Below, piece after piece: positions 57,682-64,000 of a stretch of 64,000 bases of DNA. The DNA is from Actinoallomurus spadix (lineage in GTDB: Bacteria > Actinomycetota > Actinomycetes > Streptosporangiales > Streptosporangiaceae): positions 62,001 through 126,000 of the forward strand of contig NZ_JAMXMX010000016.1 in NCBI RefSeq assembly GCF_024055725.1. The letters run 5' to 3'. Both the position numbers and the translations under genes were made by a program. Below the pieces are notes generated by a model. It was given only the letters and a program-made list of their open reading frames with translations, did not search any database and was not told the origin of the DNA. Each line of letters opens with the position of its first letter. The stretch's first letter is position 1.

Positions 57682-58709
57682 GGATTCTCGTCACCGGTGG
57701 TGCCGGATTCATCGGATCGCACTATGTCCGGGCGCTTCTCCGCGGTTCCTACACCGGGTGGGAGGACGTCGAGGTCACCGTCCTGGACAAGCTCACCTAC
57801 GCCGGCAACCTCGCCAATCTCGCCCCGGTCGCCGGCCTTCCGGCCTTCACCTTCGTGCGCGGTGACATCGTCGACGACCGGATCCTGGAGGACGTGGTCC
57901 CGGGGCACGACGTGATCATCAACTTCGCCGCGGAATCCCACGTGGACCGGTCGATCGAAGATGCCGCCGATTTTGTGACGACGAACGTCATGGGAGTTCA
58001 GCGACTGCTTCAGGCGGCGCTGCGGCACGAGATTCGAACGTTCCTGCAGGTCTCCACGGATGAGGTCTACGGTTCGATCGACGAGGGATCGTGGCGGGAG
58101 ACCGAGCCGTTGCTGCCGAATTCGCCGTACTCCGCTTCCAAGGCGGGGGCGGATCTGCTCTGCCGCGCCTATCACCGCACTCATGGGCTGGACGTCCGCA
58201 TCACCCGCTCCTCGAACAACTACGGGCCGTGGCAGTTCCCGGAGAAGATGATTCCCCTCTTCATCACCAACCTGATCGACGACCGCGAGATCCCGTTGTA
58301 CGGCGACGGCGGCAACGTTCGGGAGTGGCTGCACGTGGACGACCACTGCCGGGGCATCCAACTGGTGCTGGCCAAGGGCGCTCCAGGAGAGACGTACAAC
58401 GTCGGTGGAGGCATCGAACTCACCAACGTCGAACTCGTGAGGCGACTGCTCGACGCGCTGGGGAAGGGCTGGGACCGGGTGCGGCAGGTCCGTGACCGGC
58501 CAGGACACGATCGCCGCTACTCGGTCGACACGACGAAGATCCAGGGACTCGGCTACCGGCCGGAGATCGACTTCGAGGACGGCCTGGCCGCGGTCGTGCG
58601 CTGGTACGCGGAGAACGAGAACTGGTGGCGGCCGCTCATCGCGGCCGCCCACGCCGGTGATGCGGTCCGGCCTCCCCATGACGAATGGCGATCGCCGACG
58701 CGAGAATGA
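57678..58709 (+). CDS. rmlB: dTDP-glucose 4,6-dehydratase
   Basis: 343 residues. RILVTGGAGFIGSHYVRALL, catalytic T127-D128-E129 (VSTDEVYGS) and Y151-SAS-K155 (SPYSASKAGADLLCRAYHRT), GNVREWLHVDDHCRGIQLVL and DRPGHDRRYSVD are all intact. It makes dTDP-4-keto-6-deoxyglucose, the substrate of RffA. It overlaps rmlA by ATGA. No RmlC/RmlD follow in the window, so rhamnose is not the obvious product. The stop codon lies in a hairpin arm. Confidence 0.95.
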   Translation: MRILVTGGAGFIGSHYVRALLRGSYTGWEDVEVTVLDKLTYAGNLANLAPVAGLPAFTFVRGDIVDDRILEDVVPGHDVIINFAAESHVDRSIEDAADFVTTNVMGVQRLLQAALRHEIRTFLQVSTDEVYGSIDEGSWRETEPLLPNSPYSASKAGADLLCRAYHRTHGLDVRITRSSNNYGPWQFPEKMIPLFITNLIDDREIPLYGDGGNVREWLHVDDHCRGIQLVLAKGAPGETYNVGGGIELTNVELVRRLLDALGKGWDRVRQVRDRPGHDRRYSVDTTKIQGLGYRPEIDFEDGLAAVVRWYAENENWWRPLIAAAHAGDAVRPPHDEWRSPTRE

Positions 58710-58748
58710 TTCGGATGCCCGGCTGAATTTTCTTCAAGCCGGTCATTC
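58704..58748 (+). terminator. Hairpin starting at the rmlB stop codon
   Basis: Outer arms GAATGA (holding the stop) and TCATTC, inner arms CCGGCTGAA and TTCAAGCCGG (one bulge) around TTTTC. No following T-tract, so weak terminator or RNA-protecting structure. Confidence 0.45.
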
Positions 58749-58844
58749 GGTGCTCAATTCTTGTATCCGGTCGGCGTGGCGTCGCAGAGCCGGATGACGC
58801 GATCGTGATCCTATGATGGCCCGAGTATCGATGAGAGGACTGAC

Positions 58845-59774
58845 ATGCGCCCTCGTGTCATTTATATCGGTGGCTTCTCCCGGAGTGGCACGACGCTCCT
58901 TCAGCGGCTTCTCGAGCAATTGCCCGGTGTCGTCTCACTGGGGGAGGTGTGCAACCTCTGGGATAGCGCCCTCAAGTACGACGATCTTTGCACATGCGGG
59001 GAATCCATCTCTCGTTGCCGGTTCTGGGGAGAGGTGGCGGAGCGGGCGTTCGGCGGGTGGGACGCCATCGATCTTCATGAGGTGCGGCGCCTTCGCCTGT
59101 TGACGGACCGGGCTCGTCATCTGCCGGAGCTGCTCGGTAACACGCGGTCGGGCCGGCTCCAGGCCACGGCGACCGCCTACTCCTCGTACTACGCCAGGAT
59201 CTACGCCGCGGCGCTGGAGGTCAGCGGGGCCGAGGTCGTCGTCGATTCGAGTAAGCGTGCCTCCCTGGCCTGCTGTCTCAGCAGGTCCGCTGCGATCGAC
59301 CTCAGATTGGTCCATATCATTCGTGACAGCCGTGGTGTCGCCTACTCCTGCACGAAGAAGATCTCCCGGGTGGACTCCGTCCATGGAGCCGATCTCGGAA
59401 CGGCCCTTCCGGTGGTCACCTCGCTGAACTGGGTGGTGCACAACGTCGCGTTGGAGATCCTCGGCAGGAGAGGACTGCCGACGCACCGGCTCACCTATGA
59501 GGGATTCGTCGACGAACCGGTGAGATCGTTCCGGGAACTGGTGTCCTTCGCGGGGCTGTCGGCCGACGTCGACACGACGGCGTTCCTGTCCGACGATCAT
59601 GTCGTGCTGGGCACCGGGCACAGCATCGGGGGGAATCCCATGCGCGCTCAGACGGGCCGTGTCTCGCTTCGCCTCGACGATGCCTGGCGGGCCCGGCTCC
59701 CCCGGGCCGACCGCCTGGCGGTGTCCGCGCTCACGTATCCACTGCTGCGCCGCTACTCCCGCCTGCCGGGCTGA
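58845..59774 (+). CDS. PAPS-dependent sulfotransferase
   Basis: 309 residues. P-loop-like 5'-phosphosulfate motif VIYIGGFSRSGTTLLQRLLE (residues 10-19) and 3'-phosphate motif LRLVHIIRDSRGVAYSCTKK are present. A Cys-rich segment DLCTCGESISRCRFW follows the N-domain, as in actinobacterial sulfotransferases. It probably places sulfate on a sugar or lipid of the neighbouring glycan. It is 135 bases behind rmlB on the same strand; ATG at 58845 after GAGAGGACTGAC. Confidence 0.88.
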   Translation: MRPRVIYIGGFSRSGTTLLQRLLEQLPGVVSLGEVCNLWDSALKYDDLCTCGESISRCRFWGEVAERAFGGWDAIDLHEVRRLRLLTDRARHLPELLGNTRSGRLQATATAYSSYYARIYAAALEVSGAEVVVDSSKRASLACCLSRSAAIDLRLVHIIRDSRGVAYSCTKKISRVDSVHGADLGTALPVVTSLNWVVHNVALEILGRRGLPTHRLTYEGFVDEPVRSFRELVSFAGLSADVDTTAFLSDDHVVLGTGHSIGGNPMRAQTGRVSLRLDDAWRARLPRADRLAVSALTYPLLRRYSRLPG

Positions 59775-59844
59775 CCGTCAGCCTGTCCCGCCGGGGACGC
59801 GACGCCCAACACCCCCGCCACGGCCCGCCCGTGCCACGGCCGCC

Positions 59845-59880
59845 CCGCTCACTCCCGCCGGGGCCTCGCCGCTCACTCCC
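59845..59880. repeat. 12-bp direct repeats over a stop codon
   Basis: CCGCTCACTCCC at 59845-59856 and 59869-59880, 24-base period. On the minus strand the second copy holds the stop codon of the GT2 gene at 59873; the other lies just beyond it. Confidence 0.7.
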
Positions 59881-60820
59881 TCGGTCCGGACAGGACCCGG
59901 CCCGTGATCCCCTCAATGCGGCCGATGGCCCGTTGGAGGTACCACAGGGCGAGGGCCCGGCGTCCGCGGGCCAGACTGAGCGCCGCCGCCGCGAGAGGAC
60001 GGACGACGACCCGGACCTGGGAACCGATCCCGTGGTGGCGCCGGAACACTCTGCCGGTGCCGCGTGCGTACCGCCTGGCCTTGACGTGGTACGCGCGCTC
60101 ACCCAGTGACGGAAGCTCGGGGTTGTACTCGACGATCACGATCCGTGGATCGAAGAGGATCGGCCAACCGGCCTTCATGCCGCGCAGGAGCAGGTCCGTT
60201 CCCTCGCCCGACTGCCAGGGCGACGCGGCGCCGACCCCGAGGTCTTCGTCGAATCCGCCGACGGCACGGAGGAAAGCACGCCTGAAGAAGCAGCAGTTCT
60301 CGATGGCGCTCGTCCAAACGGTCCGATGGTCGAGCCGCATACGCCGGTCGGCGAACGAAGTGAATTGAGCCGGTCTTCCCGGTGTGCCCACGAGCCGCCC
60401 GGAGATCGCGCCGACCGCTGGGGCACTCGCGAAGGCCGCCGCCGCCTGGGCCAGCGTGTCGGGCAGATAACTGGTGTCGTCGTCCGGGAATGCGACGAAG
60501 TCGTAATCCCCCAGTGCGGCGATTCCTACGTTACGTCCGATCGACAGACCCCGTGCGGAGGTCGAACGACGGACCGGGAGCCGATCCATCCATGAGTCGA
60601 CGACCTTTCGCGTGTCCCCGTCATCGCTCTGGTCGACGACGACCACGTCACTGGGGCGGAGCGTCTGTTCGTGGAGGGAGGCGAGGAGGCGGTCGAGCAA
60701 CTGCGGCCGGCCGATGGTGCTCACGACCACTGCGGCGTTCATCCACGAGGGCGGACCCGTGTCGTCCGATCTGACCGGGCCGCTGGTGAACGCAGGGATT
60801 CTGATTTCTTCTTCATCCAC
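59873..60820 (-). CDS. Family 2 glycosyltransferase
   Basis: 315 residues. GT-A core: AVVVSTIGRPQLLDRLLASL, VVVVDQSDDGDTRKVVDSWM, LSIGRNVGIAALGDYDFVAF and the DXD-type PDDDTSY. Two or three C-terminal helices follow (VVVRPLAAAALSLARGRRAL). This is a typical membrane-associated glycan enzyme. GTG at 60820 with TAGGATG upstream is used. It diverges from the large polytopic gene. Substrate unknown. Confidence 0.88.
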   Translation of the reverse strand: MDEEEIRIPAFTSGPVRSDDTGPPSWMNAAVVVSTIGRPQLLDRLLASLHEQTLRPSDVVVVDQSDDGDTRKVVDSWMDRLPVRRSTSARGLSIGRNVGIAALGDYDFVAFPDDDTSYLPDTLAQAAAAFASAPAVGAISGRLVGTPGRPAQFTSFADRRMRLDHRTVWTSAIENCCFFRRAFLRAVGGFDEDLGVGAASPWQSGEGTDLLLRGMKAGWPILFDPRIVIVEYNPELPSLGERAYHVKARRYARGTGRVFRRHHGIGSQVRVVVRPLAAAALSLARGRRALALWYLQRAIGRIEGITGRVLSGPRE

Positions 60821-61049
60821 GCATTCATCCTAGGGGTGCGGTATCGGGTGGCGTTTCATGTGCGGCGATCTGTCATTGTGTGAGTGTCGTGGCGAGTATG
60901 GTGATTCATTCTTTGTGTCGAACGATGATCGTCACCTTGAATCAAAGTGATTTTTAATAGCCGCTACTTTCGCGGGACTATTGTCTGGATAGTGTTGCCC
61001 GGAGGGGCGCCGCGATCGCCGGCCGGAGTCCGACCAAAGGGAGCTGTTC
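60821..61049. promoter_or_regulatory. AT-rich divergent promoter region
   Basis: 229 bases, clearly AT-richer than the genes, between the GT2 and the polytopic membrane gene, with T- and A-rich runs near 60950 (GATTTTTAATAG). No gene or known RNA was recognised. Confidence 0.5.
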
Positions 61050-63335
61050 ATGACGTCGACGCCGCTGGCCGCACGGGTCTCGACTCCCGCCACGGCGGAT
61101 CGGCGGCGATGGACGACCAGGGCCCTGCGATCGGGGTGGCCGCCCGTGGCGCTCCTGGCCGCGGTCGCTGCGATGTTCCTGCGGCACTATGGCGTGTCCC
61201 CACGGGAGACCGCGGTCTTCGCGACCTTCGTCATCCTGGGGTGCACGGTCCCGGGTGTGCTGCTCTGGCGAGCGTGTCGAGGCGGATCCCGCTTCGCCGC
61301 CGAAGAGATGGCCGCCGGCACCGCGCTCGGCCATGTGATCACGGTGCTCACCTATGTCCCCGCACGATGGACGGGGCATCCCCTGTTCGTGCTCGCCTCG
61401 CCGGTGATGGTGATCACGGTGTTCCTCGTCGTGCCCCGGTTGCGCCGCTACTGGCGGAGAACGGGAGACATCACGCGCGTTCCTCTCGCCTGCTCCTGGG
61501 GAGGCGCGGCTCTGGTCGGGTTCGTCGTGCTGTCGACCGCGTCCGGGTTCTTCCGGCAGCACGGCCTGACGTCACCCGGATATCTGAGGCCGTACGTAGA
61601 CCTGCCGTTCCATCTGGGCCTCGTCGGGGAGCTCAAGCACCACATGCCGCCGACACAACCGTTCGTGTCCGGCGAGCCGCTCTACTATCACTGGTTCGCC
61701 TACGCCGACATGGCGGCCATCAGCTGGGTGACCGGCATCGAACCGCAGACCCTGCTGTATCGCCTGTTCATCCTGGCGGCCTCGGCGACATCCCTGATGC
61801 TGTTCTTCGCGATCGCCCGCCGGTTGACCGAGCGGTGGTGGGCCGGACCGGCGGCCCTGGCCATCGGCTGCCTGGCGTGGGGACCCGGGATGTACTCCTG
61901 GGAGCCCTCCCTGTGGGCGGGCCTCCTCCTGCGCGACGACATCGCCTGGCGCAGTCCCACGCACGGGTTCGGGATGATGCTGTTCGCCGCCGTCGTGCTG
62001 CTCCTCGTCGATCTCCTCCGCCGGCAGAGACCGGGCGTGGCCCCCTGGGCGCTCCTGGTCCTTCTGCTGCTCGGGGTGATGGGGGCGAAGGCCACGATCC
62101 TCCCGCTGCTGCTGGCGGGTCTCCTCGTCGTCGTGGCCGGTGGTCTCATCGCCGGCCGACGACCGCACCGCACGGCCGTCATGGCGGCCCTCGCCACTCT
62201 GCCGTGCCTGCTGTTCGCGCAGCTCGTGCTGTTCGGCGGCACCTCTGACGGCATGGTCGTCCACCCCTGGTCGCTGTTCGGCACCGTGGGCGCGGAAGCG
62301 GCTTCGACACCCAGGCCCACCGCGGTCCTGGTGATCGCCGTGGCACTGGTGACCATGTTCGGCCGGGGCTGTGCCTGGGTGGGGGCGCTGAGCCTCGCCT
62401 TCCGCCGGCAGACGTTGTGCGACCCGCCCGTTCTCCTGCTCGCCGGGATCGGCGGGGCCGGGATCGCCGTCGCGATCACCCTGCGCTTCGCCGGTGATTC
62501 TCAGATCTACTTCCTGCACGGCGCGGCGCCCTACCTGTCCGTGGTCGCCGTCTGCGGCCTGCGGGCGATGCTTCCCGAGCGGGTGGATCGCCGTTCGCTC
62601 ATCGCGCTCATGGTGGCGGCGGCCGTCGGCGTCGCGGTGATCACGATGGTCGGCGAAGCAGGTGGCGCATCCAGGCCGACACCTGAGGACGCGGTACGAC
62701 GCGTCATCGGGCCGTTCATGCTGCTGATCGCGAGCGGTGGGGTCTGCGCGGTGGGCTTGGTCCTGGCAGGGCGGAGACGGCCCGGACTGCGGTCGCTGTC
62801 CCCGGCCCTCGCGCTCGCCTTCGTCTGCGGCCTCGTCCTTCCCGCGACCCTGCTGCACGCCCGTCAGATGGTGCGCGGTCTTCCCCTCGACCCCTCGACA
62901 GCCGTGATCGGCGCGGGAACTCTGGAGGCGGGGCGCTGGCTGCGCGACCATTCGCGGCCCGATGACCTGGTCGCCACCAATTCCCTATGCGGGTCGGGCG
63001 ACGGCTGCGACGAGCGCCACTTCGCCGTAGCGGCCTACACCGAACGGCGTGTGCTGGTGGAGAGCTGGCGCTTCACCGCGAGGAACCACTCGATCGCGGC
63101 ACGACGCGGCCTCCCGGACGGATCCGTGCCCTTCTGGGACCGGCCACGCCTGGCGGCCAACGACGCGGCCTTTCACCATCCCTCCGCCGAGGCGCTACGG
63201 CGGCTCCACGACACGTACGGAGTCCGCTGGCTCTTCGCCGACGCGAGTCGGGACCGGCCGGCTGCCGGTCTCGAGCGATTCGCGCGGCTGCGTTACACGG
63301 CCGGTGACTGCCGCGTCTACGAGCTCACGAACTGA
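61050..63335 (+). CDS. Large polytopic membrane protein, glycan-related
   Basis: 761 residues with about 14-15 membrane segments over residues 30-600 and a soluble C-terminal part (GTLEAGRWLRDHSRPDDLVA, RRVLVESWRFTARNHSIAAR, TYGVRWLFADAS). The loop LRPYVDLPFHLGLVGELKHH before YYHWFAYADMAAISWVTGIE looks like the Asp/His acceptor loop of GT-C glycosyltransferases such as YfhO/DUF6541-type proteins. It likely transfers a lipid-linked sugar outside the membrane. AAAGGGAG upstream of the ATG. I cannot name the family firmly. Confidence 0.75.
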   Translation: MTSTPLAARVSTPATADRRRWTTRALRSGWPPVALLAAVAAMFLRHYGVSPRETAVFATFVILGCTVPGVLLWRACRGGSRFAAEEMAAGTALGHVITVLTYVPARWTGHPLFVLASPVMVITVFLVVPRLRRYWRRTGDITRVPLACSWGGAALVGFVVLSTASGFFRQHGLTSPGYLRPYVDLPFHLGLVGELKHHMPPTQPFVSGEPLYYHWFAYADMAAISWVTGIEPQTLLYRLFILAASATSLMLFFAIARRLTERWWAGPAALAIGCLAWGPGMYSWEPSLWAGLLLRDDIAWRSPTHGFGMMLFAAVVLLLVDLLRRQRPGVAPWALLVLLLLGVMGAKATILPLLLAGLLVVVAGGLIAGRRPHRTAVMAALATLPCLLFAQLVLFGGTSDGMVVHPWSLFGTVGAEAASTPRPTAVLVIAVALVTMFGRGCAWVGALSLAFRRQTLCDPPVLLLAGIGGAGIAVAITLRFAGDSQIYFLHGAAPYLSVVAVCGLRAMLPERVDRRSLIALMVAAAVGVAVITMVGEAGGASRPTPEDAVRRVIGPFMLLIASGGVCAVGLVLAGRRRPGLRSLSPALALAFVCGLVLPATLLHARQMVRGLPLDPSTAVIGAGTLEAGRWLRDHSRPDDLVATNSLCGSGDGCDERHFAVAAYTERRVLVESWRFTARNHSIAARRGLPDGSVPFWDRPRLAANDAAFHHPSAEALRRLHDTYGVRWLFADASRDRPAAGLERFARLRYTAGDCRVYELTN

Positions 63336-63400
63336 CGGAGTGACGGACGACGGCCCGCGGCGTCACCGGAGATCCGCCGGCCGGCCTGGTGAGAGCCTCC

Positions 63401-64000
63401 TCAACCGCGGTTCGAACGCGCGTTGTCGGCCGCCTTGATGATTCTCCGATGGCCGTCGTCGTTCGTCGCCAGGAGGTTCGCGCCGAGGCCCTCCCGGGTG
63501 CCGAGGCGTTCGACCTCCTGCCTCGTGCAGGAGCGAACCCTGAGCTGATGCGCGAGGAAGACGTGCTCATAGTGGGTGAAGAGGATGTCGAGGAACTCGT
63601 CAGGTTGGAAACCGCAGTTCATCAGCGCATGCGGGTTGTACTCGACCAACAGGGTAGGGGAAAGGCGCAGTGTCTCCTGGGCGCCCCGGAGCACGAATCC
63701 GTCGTATCCCTCGGCGTCGATCTTGATGAGGTCGGGACGGCCGATCGTATGATGCGACAGGTAGGAGTCCAGAGACGTCATGGGGATCGACGTCGAGGTG
63801 GACCATCCCACCGCGTTCTCGGCTGCAGCGGAATGGTGGCCGATGCCCTCGGCGAGGTACATCGTCACGGTTCCGGGGTGCTCGCCGACGGCCATGGCTT
63901 CGACGGACACCTTCTCGAGGTGTCCGTTCCGGAGGAGATTCCTCCGCAGGTAGGCGACGTTCTCGGGGATCGGCTCGAACGCTATCAGGCGCCCGTTCTC
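63401..64000 (-). CDS. FkbM-family methyltransferase, 5' end outside window
   Basis: 200 residues are visible; the frame stays open to the window edge, so the start is missing. Visible parts are GRLIAFEPIPENVAYLRRNL (SAM site region), VTMYLAEGIGHHSAAAENAV, STSIPMTSLDSYLSHHTIGR and PDLIKIDAEGYDGFVLRGAQ, all typical of FkbM-like methyltransferases, which O-methylate sugars or polyketides. Convergent with the polytopic gene. With the SAM methyltransferase at 50.4 kb it suggests methylated sugars. Confidence 0.85.
   Translation of the reverse strand, partial: ENGRLIAFEPIPENVAYLRRNLLRNGHLEKVSVEAMAVGEHPGTVTMYLAEGIGHHSAAAENAVGWSTSTSIPMTSLDSYLSHHTIGRPDLIKIDAEGYDGFVLRGAQETLRLSPTLLVEYNPHALMNCGFQPDEFLDILFTHYEHVFLAHQLRVRSCTRQEVERLGTREGLGANLLATNDDGHRRIIKAADNARSNRG

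Overview
The window is 64 kb of very GC-rich DNA with dense genes, many GTG starts and many 4-base stop/start overlaps. It looks like the chromosome of a high-GC Actinomycetota. Supporting markers are a DUF1876-type small protein, a CGNR zinc-finger regulator, a deazaflavin-dependent nitroreductase-like protein, an LLM-type F420-family oxidoreductase, a PucR regulator, a FolP2-type DHPS paralogue and a mycobacterial-style MurA with Asp for Cys. A filamentous family (Streptosporangiales-like) is a guess. I saw no rRNA, tRNA, CRISPR array, integrase or transposase.

Region 1 (0-13.5 kb) holds regulation, transport and secreted hydrolases. It has a double-module Lrp/AsnC regulator, a LysR regulator, a DHA2-type efflux pump coupled to a UBP-type zinc-finger protein, a GDP-mannose 4,6-dehydratase and a FolP2-like protein. 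A CGNR regulator diverges from a Na+/H+ antiporter across a perfect palindrome. A hotdog thioesterase, a sedolisin protease and an M1 aminopeptidase follow.

Region 2 (13.5-30.8 kb) is mixed: L,D-transpeptidase, Nudix, glycosyltransferase, MurA, LLM oxidoreductase, HNH nuclease, nitroreductase-like protein, class II aldolase, PucR, LysE exporter, aldehyde dehydrogenase, secreted proteins and two alpha/beta hydrolases.

Region 3 (30.8-41.3 kb) has two coupled hypothetical proteins that share a C-terminal domain and a CDP-alcohol phosphatidyltransferase. This enzyme diverges from a semialdehyde dehydrogenase across three copies of a 16-bp box. Next come an NMT1-type ABC importer divergent from a CitA/DcuS-type two-component system and a Gln-rich secreted protein.

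Region 4 (41.3-64 kb) is almost continuous cell-surface glycan synthesis: UDP-sugar dehydrogenase, an epimerase coupled to a GT4, an EEP protein coupled to a low-molecular-weight phosphatase, an LCP ligase, a Wzy/WaaL-like polymerase, methyltransferases, several glycosyltransferases, WecD-like and WecE (RffA), GtrA-RmlA-RmlB, a sulfotransferase and a large polytopic membrane protein; RNase Z lies within it at its start. RmlA, RmlB, RffA and the WecD-like acetyltransferase together form a complete predicted route to dTDP-Fuc4NAc, without RmlC/RmlD. The prediction is a polymerised, wall-anchored, possibly sulfated and methylated polysaccharide.

A recurring small-scale oddity is tandem duplication of gene 3' ends that includes the stop codon, seen at least four times, plus one duplicated start region. 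Starts were chosen from ribosome-binding sites, overlaps and family alignment from memory; no database search was possible.
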